DNA of 64,000 bases from an uncultured Verrucomicrobiota bacterium (lineage in GTDB: Bacteria > Verrucomicrobiota > Kiritimatiellia > SS1-B-03-39 > UBA6053). Both the position numbers and the translations under genes were made by a program. The stretch's first letter is position 1, and every line of letters begins with the position of its first letter. Shown in pieces: positions 37,191 through 46,177 of this stretch. The notes under the pieces are model-generated. The model had not been told where the DNA came from, did no database searches, and was given only the letters and a program-made list of their open reading frames with translations. Where the stretch lies: the NCBI GenBank assembly GCA_937127435.1, contig CAKZLZ010000186.1, forward strand, positions 1 to 64,000, given 5' to 3'.

Positions 37191-38378
37191 TTAAAGGTTC
37201 TCCAAATCTAACAATTTGGGTCCGCCGATCCGGATGGCGAACAGGCCCAAAGGTGCGGTGAACAGGACGGCCAGTACAGCCAAGGCGAGGATGGTTTCGC
37301 CACCGGGGATTCCCAGGGCGAGGGGCACGGAGCCCAGGGCCGCCTGCACGGTGGCTTTGGGCAGGTAGGCACAGATACAGAAAATACGTTCTTTTTGGGT
37401 GAGGGGGGAGCCGAAGGTGGAGATCCAGACTCCGAGGGAGCGGGCGAGCAGGCCGGCGCTGATCAGGGCGATGGCGGCGGGTCCGGCCTGCAGGGCCACT
37501 TTCGGATCCACTTTCATGCCGATAAGCACAAACAACATGATTTCGGCAAAGATCCAGATTTTAGAAAGTTTGGCGGAGAGTTCATGTGCGACCGGTTCGG
37601 CTTTTTCCAGGAGGATAAATCCCACGGTCATAATCCCCAGCAAGGCGGCGCTGTGCATCATTTCTCCGGCCTGCACCAGCATCAGGGCCACCATCAGGAG
37701 AATGAGGGTTTTTTCCGTGGCGCGGACCCGTTGATGATTTTTATGAAAGAGGGCTGCCAGCAGGAGGCCGACAGCAATGCCGGGGAGAATCCCGAGAATC
37801 AGGGAACGGGGAAGTTGCCAGAGGCTGGTGAGCCAATGGAATTCCGGTTTGGTTGCTATGCCGACAAAAACAGAGAAGAGGGTGATGGCCAACACATCAT
37901 CGGCCGAGGCACCGGCCAGCACCAGGGTGGGGACCTCATTTTTTTTGCCGTATCCTTTTTCGCTCAGATTCAGCATGGCGGGGACCACCACGGCCGGGGA
38001 AACCGCGGAGAGCATAAAGGCGGTCAGTCCGGCAATGGGCCAGGTAAAGTGAAAGCAGAAGTGGAGCAGGATGGTAAGCAGACTGCCTTCCAATAAACAG
38101 GGAATAATACTCAGCGCCAATGCGGTGCGGCCAATCTGGTTGAGGACTTTGCGTCGAAGTCCTAAACCCGCCCGCAACAGAATCACTACCAGGGCGAAGG
38201 TCTTCAGAAAGGGTTCCAGCTCCCGCATGGAGACGGGCCACACCTGTTCTCCCAAAGTTCCCAGTAAGAGCCCGCAAATCAGCATGCCCAATACGGGCGG
38301 AAGCCGGAGGAGGCTGAAGAGCCGGCTGGAAAACCAACCGCATAAAAGAATGAGGGGAAGGAGGAATGTGAGGGACAT
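37191..38378 (-). CDS. Cation:proton antiporter (CPA-type, Na+/H+ or K+/H+ exchanger family)
   Basis: A 395-residue membrane protein with about 12 helices. The N-terminal RLPPVLGMLICGLLLG and the central segment LVLAGASADDVLAITLFS, with paired aspartates in the position of the ion-binding site, fit the CPA1/CPA2 families. No C-terminal TrkA domain is present. The ATG at 38378 opens a hydrophobic segment; a GTG at 38411 would overlap the cupin gene. Cation and physiological role are not deducible. Confidence 0.85.
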   Translation of the reverse strand: MSLTFLLPLILLCGWFSSRLFSLLRLPPVLGMLICGLLLGTLGEQVWPVSMRELEPFLKTFALVVILLRAGLGLRRKVLNQIGRTALALSIIPCLLEGSLLTILLHFCFHFTWPIAGLTAFMLSAVSPAVVVPAMLNLSEKGYGKKNEVPTLVLAGASADDVLAITLFSVFVGIATKPEFHWLTSLWQLPRSLILGILPGIAVGLLLAALFHKNHQRVRATEKTLILLMVALMLVQAGEMMHSAALLGIMTVGFILLEKAEPVAHELSAKLSKIWIFAEIMLFVLIGMKVDPKVALQAGPAAIALISAGLLARSLGVWISTFGSPLTQKERIFCICAYLPKATVQAALGSVPLALGIPGGETILALAVLAVLFTAPLGLFAIRIGGPKLLDLENL

Positions 38379-38382
38379 GACT

Positions 38383-38832
38383 TTAAAGGAGGTGTGCCAG
38401 TCCGGCTTCACGGATGGGGGGGCAGAGGGGATGTCCGGCGTGGATCAATTCAAAATCTGAAAAGTCAAACCCTGGTGCGACCGTGCATCCGACCAGGACT
38501 TCCTGACCAATGACTTCAGCGGCCTGCCAATGTCCGGGAGGAATCACCGCACAGAATTGGTTTTCGGATTCGGATAGCTCCAGGGATTGCAGCTCGCCAT
38601 TTTCCGGATTCAGGATCCACAAGCGCAGACCGCCCCGGTACAAATTCCAGACTTCTTCCTGTTCAACCCGGTGAAAACGGCTGACTTCTCCTTTGGCTAA
38701 AGAGAAATAAATATGGGTCAGGGCTGACTTTTGGGTTTTCCGTGCATCCGTAACGGATTCCGCGGATCGATAGACTTCGCGGAAGTGTCCGCCTTCGGGA
38801 TGCGGGCTTAAGTTTTCGGCAACAAATGTCAT
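38383..38832 (-). CDS. Cupin domain protein (DUF985 / cupin_5)
   Basis: A 149-residue cupin. The N-terminal LSPHPEGGHFREVYRS, the central SRFHRVEQEEVWNLYRGG and the late PPGHWQAAE give the two cupin motifs with metal-ligand-like His and Glu. DUF985 proteins resemble yeast YML079w; the ligand is unknown. The ATG overlaps the GTPase stop by 4 bp. Confidence 0.9.
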   Translation of the reverse strand: MTFVAENLSPHPEGGHFREVYRSAESVTDARKTQKSALTHIYFSLAKGEVSRFHRVEQEEVWNLYRGGLRLWILNPENGELQSLELSESENQFCAVIPPGHWQAAEVIGQEVLVGCTVAPGFDFSDFELIHAGHPLCPPIREAGLAHLL

Positions 38833-40244
38833 GAATGGTTTTCCTGAGACTGGGTGGAGAGCCAGGCGCTGAGCTCGGTTCGGAATTTACGGGAAAGGGG
38901 GGCGGCATCACTGTTACCGGGTTTGCTGTGTGCTCTCATCCATTGCAGATACAATTTCCGCAAATCATCGGGCCAGGCTCTGACCAGTCCCGCTTCGTCA
39001 CTTAAGCCGGTGAGAAAGGTTTCGTGGTCCCTGCGGGCGTGGGCCCAATTCATGAGCCGGAGGAGATACAGCAGGGAGCGGTCGAGGAGAATATACATCA
39101 ACTGGGGATCTTTGGTGGGGCCGACGACCACTTTTTCGCTGGCCCACTTCCGACGTCCGGGAAAAGGAATTTTTTTATTTCCGAGTTTCGGGGCGCCGAC
39201 CCATGCACCCAAGCCTCCTAATATGGCTCCGCCCGCAGTGAACACACCGAAGGAAATCCCCCCGGTAGCCAAATCGGCACCCACCCCGGCCGCGGCACCG
39301 GTGAGCATGCCTGTTACCATCAACTGACTTCGGGAGAGACCCAAGAGTTTCCAGACCTTTTCGGCAAACAGTTCTTCACTGACCAAATCGATTTCCCCGT
39401 CATCTCCCGGCAGGGTGTCATGATGATAGAGGCGACGTAACTGTTTGCGGGTTTTGGCTTCAAAGCGTTTTAAATCTTCCTGATACTTTTCAATGGCCGC
39501 TGCTTGTTGGGCGGGAAGAGGTTCTGCTTCCTGATAGGATACTTTTACCTGATGGCGTAAGCAGCGAAGGAGCATGGCTTCGATGTCGCTGACCGCTTCC
39601 TGCCGGCGCAGTTGCCAGTTTTCTTGCATTTGATTCTGGATGTTTTTCAGCGCAGAGGCCTGGTCGGGCACCAGATGTTGCAGGGCATCGAAAAGTTCCA
39701 TCCGCTGATCGAAGGTTGCCTGGTGGGCGTTGAATTCACGAATGAGGTTAAAGCGGCGCTTGAGGGCCTCCTCCCATTCCGAAAGGAAATCACGGTTGTC
39801 ACGTTTGAAGTTTAAGAGGGCAAGTCGTGGAAGGCCGATCAGCCGTAAAATTTCCATTTCCTGCCGGTCGCCTTCACGGAGGGGACGGGAGGCGTCGGCG
39901 ACATAGAGGATGCCGGCGCGGTCCTTCAGAGGAATCATTAATTCCAGGTCATGATGGAAAGAGGGGTCATTGCGGTGCGCGTTAATATATGCATCCACCA
40001 TCTCCGTTTCGTCTCCTTGCCATTGTTCAAACCAGGCCAGGGTGGCGCTGGGGTTCTGAAAGCCGGGGGTGTCAATAATTTCCAGGGTTGAGCCGTCTTC
40101 CACTTCAATGGTAAACGTGTTGCAGCGCACGGTTTCTCCCGGCGTGGGGCTGATGCGGATGCGTTCATTTTCGGTGAGGGTGGAGACCACCGAGGATTTT
40201 CCTTCGTTGGGATGTCCCAGAACTGCAAATTTAAGAGCTGACAT
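38829..40244 (-). CDS. Dynamin-like / Era-like GTPase with DUF3482 domain
   Basis: A 471-residue GTPase. The G domain has the P-loop GHPNEGKSS (10-18), a switch region with SPTPGETVRCN, and G3 DTPGFQNP; the G4 position reads NFKRD rather than NKxD. A long helical region follows (about 170-320) and then a Gly/Ala-rich hydrophobic hairpin (about 318-345, LTGAAAGVGADLATGGISFG), which may insert in the membrane as in dynamin-like proteins. It overlaps the cupin gene by 4 bp, and its start is directly adjacent to the end of the DUF2868 gene (0 bp gap). The DUF3482-DUF2868 pair also occurs in Proteobacteria; function is not established. Confidence 0.85.
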   Translation of the reverse strand: MSALKFAVLGHPNEGKSSVVSTLTENERIRISPTPGETVRCNTFTIEVEDGSTLEIIDTPGFQNPSATLAWFEQWQGDETEMVDAYINAHRNDPSFHHDLELMIPLKDRAGILYVADASRPLREGDRQEMEILRLIGLPRLALLNFKRDNRDFLSEWEEALKRRFNLIREFNAHQATFDQRMELFDALQHLVPDQASALKNIQNQMQENWQLRRQEAVSDIEAMLLRCLRHQVKVSYQEAEPLPAQQAAAIEKYQEDLKRFEAKTRKQLRRLYHHDTLPGDDGEIDLVSEELFAEKVWKLLGLSRSQLMVTGMLTGAAAGVGADLATGGISFGVFTAGGAILGGLGAWVGAPKLGNKKIPFPGRRKWASEKVVVGPTKDPQLMYILLDRSLLYLLRLMNWAHARRDHETFLTGLSDEAGLVRAWPDDLRKLYLQWMRAHSKPGNSDAAPLSRKFRTELSAWLSTQSQENHS

Positions 40245-41564
40245 TTATGCGGTCCTCCAGGCAAGCAAACCTAAACGGGGATCTTTCAGTTCCCCCAGGC
40301 GTTTGTTCCAAATTTCCAGATCCGCTTTTTCGGGGGGAAGGAAGGGGATTTCGTTTTGCGCAGCGGGCAGGCCGACCCCTAACAACAGAATATCGGCGCC
40401 GGCTGGGATTTGTGTCCTTAAATTGCGGAGTTCCTTTAAGGTTTCTTCCAGGGGCGGTTGCCAAAGTTCCACCACTTTTAAGATGCCCTCTGCATCGGGA
40501 TTCAACTCAATGTCAAATGCGGACTGGAGTTGTTGCGTGAAAGCCTGCTGACGGGCCGGGGGAATCATCTGCGCATCGTCCATGAGCTTCAGCGGTTTTT
40601 CCGGCTTGAATGCGGTGGCCAACTTTGCGTTTTTCCCGGGGCTGGCGGGTTCGGACGGACTGCCTGAAAATGCAAAAGATTTACGGGTGAGCTCCAAATA
40701 GAGGCGTTCACTTTCGGGCGAATCCAGCTGCGGATTTTTCAGTTGGCGGTTTAATTGCACGGCGCCCCAGATCGATAAGAGAAACCGTGGGAGCAGTCCG
40801 TAAAAAAGCACACACATCATGAGGAAGGGCCACCAGGCGGCCGTGGCGCCGGCATTGTTTAAGCCCACGGGATCTCCGATGTAAATGCGGCTGAAAATGA
40901 TCTGGTCCAAAGTGGGGGTGAAGGCGCCGCCCCAGGGAAGGGAGAGGGTTTCCACGATTCGGTGAACACTTTCTCCGGTTGTCTGCAGGGTTGTGGCCCA
41001 GCCGAATGCCAGGTCATGGGTAATCCCTTTGCCCAGCGTGATCATGAGCACTCCCACATTAAAGGCGATACCGGAAAGTTGAAGGGAAAAGAAGATGCGC
41101 CAAGACCAGGCCCGCAACGAGAGGGGGGAAGGCAGGTTTTTGATTTGTTTGGGAAGCAGAAGTTTTTGCAGACCGGAGAGGCGTTTCCTGAACAGGAGGG
41201 CACTGAGGAACAGCAGGGCAAGCAGGAACAATTGCAATCCCACCAGCACGCCCAGATAATTGCTGGCATTCATCAGCCGGTTGTCCGCATTCCGTAACAA
41301 TGCCGCGGCGGCACTGCATCCGGCCACAAAGGAAAAAGCGCCCAAACTGAAACTCAACCAAGATATGGAAAGGCTGACCGTTCCCGCCAGGCGGGAGGCT
41401 TCCGGATCGCTCTGCCGCTGTCGGTTAAGCCACTGCTTTAGAACCGCTGGTTTGCCCGCTTCCGGTTGTGAAATTTCCTCTTGATCCTGAAGGTCCGACG
41501 CCATGCTTCGCTGCATGCGTAAATCAAGTTCAGTAAGTTCTTCAAGGGTCCATCGGGTTGACAT
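40245..41564 (-). CDS. DUF2868 membrane protein, partner of the GTPase
   Basis: A 439-residue protein from the ATG at 41564. The N-terminus is charged (TLEELTELDLRMQR). Hydrophobic segments at about 65-92, 100-125, 165-185 and 245-275 enclose a large loop with SLPWGGAFTPTLDQ, a spot conserved in DUF2868. The C-terminal third (about 340-439) is soluble and alpha/beta, with ADILLLGVGLPAAQNE. Adjacent to the GTPase with no gap, so the two probably act together at the membrane. Confidence 0.82.
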   Translation of the reverse strand: MSTRWTLEELTELDLRMQRSMASDLQDQEEISQPEAGKPAVLKQWLNRQRQSDPEASRLAGTVSLSISWLSFSLGAFSFVAGCSAAAALLRNADNRLMNASNYLGVLVGLQLFLLALLFLSALLFRKRLSGLQKLLLPKQIKNLPSPLSLRAWSWRIFFSLQLSGIAFNVGVLMITLGKGITHDLAFGWATTLQTTGESVHRIVETLSLPWGGAFTPTLDQIIFSRIYIGDPVGLNNAGATAAWWPFLMMCVLFYGLLPRFLLSIWGAVQLNRQLKNPQLDSPESERLYLELTRKSFAFSGSPSEPASPGKNAKLATAFKPEKPLKLMDDAQMIPPARQQAFTQQLQSAFDIELNPDAEGILKVVELWQPPLEETLKELRNLRTQIPAGADILLLGVGLPAAQNEIPFLPPEKADLEIWNKRLGELKDPRLGLLAWRTA

Positions 41565-41606
41565 GGAGACTCTATACTTCAAAAAGAGGGGATGGACAAG
41601 TTTCGA

Positions 41607-41628
41607 GCCCTCCTGATCACAGGAGGGC
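41607..41628. terminator. Strong hairpin between csgG-like and DUF2868 genes
   Basis: GCCCTCCTG (41607-41615) pairs perfectly with CAGGAGGGC (41620-41628) around ATCA. No T-run follows on either strand, so it may be a factor-dependent terminator or a processing hairpin after the CsgG-like gene. Confidence 0.45.
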
Positions 41629-41739
41629 CCGGGAGGGGGTTGAACGCAGAACCACGCCTATGTCGCGACCTTCGGCATTGAATTCAATACGTTCTACATT
41701 AGATGTTGGACCTTGGAAGTCCGATGTTCGCATACGTTC

Positions 41740-42720
41740 TTATTTCATAATCACGGTGGCGCCACGGTCGGGCAAGTCACCGTCAACCAAAGAGCAGTAG
41801 GCCACTTTCTCTTTCACGCTGTCCACTTTCAAGGTGCAGATGGTTTCGCCTTCCATGCGGTCTAAAACCTCACCGGTGTCGGGATCGGTTAATACTTCCC
41901 CTTTGGTTTGCACCACAAACAGTTCACCGGAGGAAATTCCGTATTGTTCGCCACGGTTGATGATGATTTTGCTGCCGGAAACGGCAACCACCGACCCATC
42001 GAGCTTTTCATCTTTCATGCTTTCAACCAGCAGATCCACCGCTTTGGAGATCACGTCCTGGGCGGCTTCCCCGATGGGTTCTTTGGCAAAACCGCCGAGG
42101 TCGGTGTTGATCCCGTTTCCGGAATAACCCACGTTCAGTTTGCGGGAACCGGATTCTCCGGTGACGCGTTCTTTGGCGACGATTTCTCCGGTGGTGGTAT
42201 CAATCAAGGTGATAATCGCGGTGATGGTGGATTTGCTGCCGCCGCCGCCGATACGGATGCCTTTAAAACCAATTCCGCCCGAACTGCCTTTGCTGCCGGC
42301 ATCCACGGTGGTGATCGATCCGGTGGCAATATAGCGGGCGGAGCGCAATTTCCCGGTTTGTGCAACATTGGATTTGGTGGTGCGGCCGCTGGCGGCCAAA
42401 TCCTGCTCCTGAATGACGGTATCAATCTTGTCCCGGCTGACCACCACAAATTTTCCACTGTCAAACAGTGCGCTTTCCAGCATGACGCCCAGGTTTTCAC
42501 CCAGATTCCAGCTTCCGGACCAGCCGGCATCGTTCCCGAAGTCGCGAACGCCAATGGCATGTTTGACGCCTTTGTGTTCTACATTGGATTTGTTGTTGGC
42601 TTCTTTGGTTTCCGTTCCGCCGGAACCAATCAATTTGTCCAGAATCGCATGGGACGGGGTGCTGGCAAGCAACACGGTACCCACAAAAAGGGCACGGGAT
42701 AAGTTATTAACTTTTATCAT
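41740..42720 (-). CDS. CsgG/curli assembly-like exported protein
   Basis: A 326-residue exported protein. The signal peptide (about 1-25) ends STPSHA with no lipobox Cys. The CsgG-like core has HAIGVRDFGND, LGVMLESALFDSGKFVVVSRDKIDTVIQEQDLAASG, ARYIATGSIT and ITLIDTTTGEIVAKERVTGESG. A C-terminal beta domain (about 240-326, VVAVSGSKIIINRGEQYGISSG) resembles FlgT/LptD-like extensions. The start has GAGGAG upstream on its own strand. No other curli genes are near, so it is probably an outer-membrane protein with a different partner. Confidence 0.87.
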   Translation of the reverse strand: MIKVNNLSRALFVGTVLLASTPSHAILDKLIGSGGTETKEANNKSNVEHKGVKHAIGVRDFGNDAGWSGSWNLGENLGVMLESALFDSGKFVVVSRDKIDTVIQEQDLAASGRTTKSNVAQTGKLRSARYIATGSITTVDAGSKGSSGGIGFKGIRIGGGGSKSTITAIITLIDTTTGEIVAKERVTGESGSRKLNVGYSGNGINTDLGGFAKEPIGEAAQDVISKAVDLLVESMKDEKLDGSVVAVSGSKIIINRGEQYGISSGELFVVQTKGEVLTDPDTGEVLDRMEGETICTLKVDSVKEKVAYCSLVDGDLPDRGATVIMK

Positions 42721-42794
42721 ATCAAACTCCTCAGTCTATAATGTTCAAAGAAAGTTATAGTAAAAACCACTTAAACAGGATGCAAGAGGTTTTT

Positions 42795-43169
42795 CTATTT
42801 ACAATCGGGACAGCGACCGGTCAGGGTGATGTCGTGGTCTTCCACTTTAAAGCCTTCCGGGAGCTGAATGTCGCTTTTGAGGAAGCATCCATCCATATCG
42901 TAAACCCGGTCGCAAACAGTGCAGTGAAAGTGGTGATGATGATGGAGGCCTGACTTTTCGTACCGGGGACTTTGACCGGGTAGATCGACCGGGCGGAGGG
43001 ATCCTTCTTCGACCATTTCATTGAGTGCGCGGTATACGGTGGCCATTCCCAGATTCGGAACGCTTTTGCGGGCGAGATCTGAAACTTCCGACGGGCTCAA
43101 GGGGCGGTGCACCTTATCAAAGGCCATTTCAATTGCGGCTCGCTGACGGGTATTTCTTTTCGGAGGCAT
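42795..43169 (-). CDS. Fur-family metal-dependent repressor (Fur/PerR/Zur type)
   Basis: A 124-residue regulator. The winged-helix part has RNTRQRAAIEMAF and GMATVYRALNEMVEEG. The metal/dimer part has HHHHHFHCTVCDRVYD and a C-terminal CPDC, so both CxxC zinc pairs are present. Five successive histidines are unusual but match the common HHHHH/F variant. Subtype cannot be set by eye. It precedes the CsgG-like gene by 74 bp and lies 3 bp after the stop of the VC0807-like gene. Confidence 0.92.
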   Translation of the reverse strand: MPPKRNTRQRAAIEMAFDKVHRPLSPSEVSDLARKSVPNLGMATVYRALNEMVEEGSLRPVDLPGQSPRYEKSGLHHHHHFHCTVCDRVYDMDGCFLKSDIQLPEGFKVEDHDITLTGRCPDCK

Positions 43170-43172
43170 GTT

Positions 43173-43937
43173 TTATTTTTCCTCAGCGGCCTTATCCGCT
43201 TTTTTCTTTTCCAGGGCCGCGTCTTTGGCGGCCATTTTTTCCCGCATTTCCGGATGCAGAACATCATCAAGATGTCTTCCGGTTGCGGTTTCGATTCCCT
43301 TCATGAGTTTCACGAGGGCCACCATCATCACCCCCGTGGTGGGCAGTTCGATGACCGGCCAGCTGAGGGCGGTCATTTTTCCAATTTCGGCATTAAATTC
43401 CGGGGTGCCGGAAGGGCTTTTCACCAGCCAGACGGCCAGGAAGTAATTCAATACGGCGCTTAAGAGAAAAGATCCCACCACCCAGATGGTGCAGGAAGAA
43501 ATCACGCGTTCAAAATCTTTGCGGGTTCCTTTTTCGTCCAGAGAGCTTTCAATCAATTTCACGTCGAACAATTCCGGGGAAAAGAGCAGGCTGCGGATAA
43601 GCGGCTTTTTGGTGAAAGAGGAAAAGAAAATGGCGAAGCCGAAAAGCAATGGGACCGCGGCCTCTTTGATGGCAATCCATTTGGTGGGGATATTCTCGAA
43701 CAAACCCACGGCACCGGTGATCAGGACAGAGACAAAACCGATGATGGAAAACATGTTCACCTTTTTACGGGTGATAAAATCATAAATACCGTAAATCAGG
43801 GGAAAAGAAAGGGCGATAATCAATATGGGCGCCGGATCCAAATGCAGCCATTTGCCTCCTTTGGTGAGAAGGATGGAAGGCAGGACGACGTTGAGGATCA
43901 GATTGACCCAGATATTTTCTCTTTTGTGTGTGGACAT
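43173..43937 (-). CDS. VC0807-family integral membrane protein
   Basis: A 254-residue protein with five to six hydrophobic segments and a Lys/Ala/Glu-rich C-terminal tail (from about 230). FPLIYGIYDFITRKKVN and IGFVSVLITGAVGLFENIPTKWIAIKEAAVPL match the pattern of VC0807-like proteins, related to intracellular septation protein A. Function is unknown. Spaced 3 bp before the Fur gene, so co-expression is likely. Confidence 0.72.
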   Translation of the reverse strand: MSTHKRENIWVNLILNVVLPSILLTKGGKWLHLDPAPILIIALSFPLIYGIYDFITRKKVNMFSIIGFVSVLITGAVGLFENIPTKWIAIKEAAVPLLFGFAIFFSSFTKKPLIRSLLFSPELFDVKLIESSLDEKGTRKDFERVISSCTIWVVGSFLLSAVLNYFLAVWLVKSPSGTPEFNAEIGKMTALSWPVIELPTTGVMMVALVKLMKGIETATGRHLDDVLHPEMREKMAAKDAALEKKKADKAAEEK

Positions 43938-43976
43938 GGGCGTTTGCTAAAGGGCGGGAGGGGGACTGTCGATCTT

Positions 43977-45350
43977 TTATTGCTCCGGAACCAAACGGAC
44001 CAGGCGGCTGCCATTGTTTTCAAGGATCACGTAAATGAAGCCGTCGGGGCCGGTTTTGATGTCCCGTACCCGTCCTTGGCTTTTCAGAATGACCTCTCTT
44101 TCTTCAACCCCGTCGGGGCCGATGCGGAGTCGTTCGATGATTTGGGCTTTGAGACCACCGGCTAAAATATCCCCCTTCCACCCCGGATAGGTTTCTGCAT
44201 TTGCAAAGGCCATCCCGCAGGTGGCAATGGAGGGGGTCCAATGCCAAACCGGATCTTCGATTCCGGGGAGGGAGGTATGTTCGGTGATGGGGGTGCCATT
44301 GTAGTTCATGCCGAAAGTAACGGTGGGCCAACCGTAATTGCGTCCGGGAAGAATGCGGTTGAGTTCATCGCCGCCGCGCGGACCGTGCTCGGTGGACCAA
44401 AGTTCATCGGTACCCGGGCGGAAGGCCAGGGCCTGGGGGTTTCGGTGTCCGCGGCTCCAAATGGCCGGGATAGATGACTCTTTGACAAAAGGATTATCGG
44501 CGGGGATTCGGCCGTCATCATGAAGGCGGAAGATTTTGCCGTTGGGGTAGTCAATGTCCTGGGCGTATTGTTGTCTTCCCCGGTCTCCAATGGAAAAGAA
44601 GACGTAGCCGTCTTTAAACACAATCCGGCTGCCAAAATGAACGCCTGCACCCCCGCGGAATTTTTCATCCGCCCGGAAAATAACTTCTTCCTCCTGCCAT
44701 TGATTGTTGCGGACTTTTCCCCGTACCACGGTGGTGATACACTTGTCTTTGCTGCCTTCCGAATAGGCCAGATAGATCCATCCGTTCTTTGCATCGTCGG
44801 GGTGAACGGCTACATCCAACATCCCGCCCTGACCCTTGCGGGCAATTTCAGGAACGCCTTCGATCGGGGGATTGAGGGTGCCGTCGACTTCCATAATTTT
44901 CACCGGGCCGTCAATTTCGGTAATGATCTTCCGTCCGTCCGGCAGAAAAGAAAGGCCCCACATTTTCTGGTCATTCGTCAGGATCTCATCGATGCTGAAT
45001 ATTTGGTGTTGGGTGGTGAATATGCCTTGTGACTGGGGAGGCGCCTGCGGAGGATCCGCCCGTTGTGCCAGCTCTTGAATATAGATGACCAGAGATCTGA
45101 TTTCTTTGTCTGACAATACACTTCCGAATCCCGCCATGCCCATGTCGGGAAGTCCATCGGTGATGACCTTTACGTGGTCGGCATCCGTATCCCCATGCGT
45201 CCACTGTCCATCCACCAGGGACGAACCCAGTCCGCCCTGACCTTTGTTACCATGGCAAACCTGGCAGTGTTGGAGGTAGAGTTCTTTTACGTCCGCATGC
45301 AGCAGGGATTGCAGGAATAAGAATCCTGCAATCCCGAAGAAAATTTTCAT
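43977..45350 (-). CDS. PQQ-dependent sugar dehydrogenase with N-terminal cytochrome c domain
   Basis: A 457-residue periplasmic enzyme. Signal peptide (about 1-19), then a class I cytochrome c domain with C29-Q-V-C32-H33 (haem) and an axial Met candidate in [10 protein letters not shown], then a six-bladed soluble aldose dehydrogenase (Asd/GdhB-like) domain from about 105. The latter shows [44 protein letters not shown] and [13 protein letters not shown]. The fused cytochrome would carry electrons directly from PQQ. It overlaps msrB by 4 bp. The start has GGAG upstream on its strand. Confidence 0.9.
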   Translation of the reverse strand: MKIFFGIAGFLFLQSLLHADVKELYLQHCQVCHGNKGQGGLGSSLVDGQWTHGDTDADHVKVITDGLPDMGMAGFGSVLSDKEIRSLVIYIQELAQRADPPQAPPQSQGIFTTQHQIFSIDEILTNDQKMWGLSFLPDGRKIITEIDGPVKIMEVDGTLNPPIEGVPEIARKGQGGMLDVAVHPDDAKNGWIYLAYSEGSKDKCITTVVRGKVRNNQWQEEEVIFRADEKFRGGAGVHFGSRIVFKDGYVFFSIGDRGRQQYAQDIDYPNGKIFRLHDDGRIPADNPFVKESSIPAIWSRGHRNPQALAFRPGTDELWSTEHGPRGGDELNRILPGRNYGWPTVTFGMNYNGTPITEHTSLPGIEDPVWHWTPSIATCGMAFANAETYPGWKGDILAGGLKAQIIERLRIGPDGVEEREVILKSQGRVRDIKTGPDGFIYVILENNGSRLVRLVPEQ

Positions 45351-45760
45351 GCGTTCTCCAGTTCAATGCAGACCGAGTTGATGCAATACCGCAGACCGGT
45401 GGGGCGGGGGCCATCGTTAAAAACGTGTCCCAGGTGAGACCCGCAATTTTGACAGCGGACTTCGGTGCGGATCCGTCCGAGGGATGGGTCTTCGAGTTCC
45501 TGCATGGCCTCGGCGGTCACCGGTTCAAAATAACTGGGCCATCCACATCCGGAATCGAATTTGGCATCGGAACGGAAGAGAGGGGTTTTGCAGCAGACAC
45601 AATGATAGAGACCTTCGTTTTTTTCGTCGGTGTATTTGCCGGACCAGGGGCGTTCGGTGCCGCGCTCCACGCATACCCGGAATTGTTCGGGGGTAAGTTT
45701 CTCTTGCCAATAGGCACGGCTTGCAGGGGCGTCGGGATCGATTTTTGGAAATGGTTTCAT
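45347..45760 (-). CDS. msrB: Peptide-methionine (R)-S-oxide reductase
   Basis: Reduces methionine-R-sulfoxide in proteins. It has 137 residues from the ATG at 45760. Zinc ligands are C54/C57 and C103/C106, and the catalytic Cys is C126 in [16 protein letters not shown] and GHVFNDGP are the usual active-site strands. No signal peptide, so it is cytoplasmic, in contrast to the exported MsrA at 49.4 kb. It overlaps the sugar dehydrogenase by 4 bp. Confidence 0.96.
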   Translation of the reverse strand: MKPFPKIDPDAPASRAYWQEKLTPEQFRVCVERGTERPWSGKYTDEKNEGLYHCVCCKTPLFRSDAKFDSGCGWPSYFEPVTAEAMQELEDPSLGRIRTEVRCQNCGSHLGHVFNDGPRPTGLRYCINSVCIELENA

Positions 45761-45853
45761 GGAGGTATTGTGCACCAAAATCTTTAGGATGCAAGCGGAG
45801 AGCGGGTGGGGGAGATGGGTTTTCGATTTCGATATTGATTTTTAAAACAGTGA

Positions 45854-46106
45854 GAGAGCCGCCCCGAGAGGGCTCGGTTGGTTTTGGGGTGGGAGAGGAA
45901 CCGGGGTTGGCACCCCGGCCTTTGGAGAGCCGCCCCGTTGGGGCTGGGGGCCAGGGATATTCGGTGAAAATTGCCGCATGGTCTTGAGTCCCGTCGGGAC
46001 GGCTTTCCAAAGGGCGGGGCGTGAGCCCCGGCATTTGGTTGAGACTACGCCCCGAGTCCTGAAAGGACGGCTCTCACAAGTGCATGAGAGCCGCCCCGTT
46101 GGGGCA
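45854..46106. repeat. Cluster of GAGAGCCGCCCC palindromic repeats
   Basis: The motif GAGAGCCGCCCCG begins at 45854, 45925 and 46086, the last two followed by TTGGGGC to make a hairpin, and CGGCTCTC occurs inverted at 46068-46075. Between them are ACCCCGGCC/GGGGTTGG and CCCGTCGGGACGG hairpins. It lies between msrB and the SRPBCC gene; no gene is seen in 45761-46177. Confidence 0.82.
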
Positions 46107-46177
46107 TTACGATTTTGTTATCTATTTCGATATCTTAAAAGAAATTAAGAGCTAACCCCGTTGGTTGTTTTTGCGTT

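Noticed and set aside
37053-38396. CCTCC stretches upstream of several minus-strand starts (37052, 38378, 45760) that look like 16S tail (anti-Shine-Dalgarno) sequences
   Set aside because: Other genes in both directions have normal GGAG sites or none, so the pattern fits chance in a short sample.
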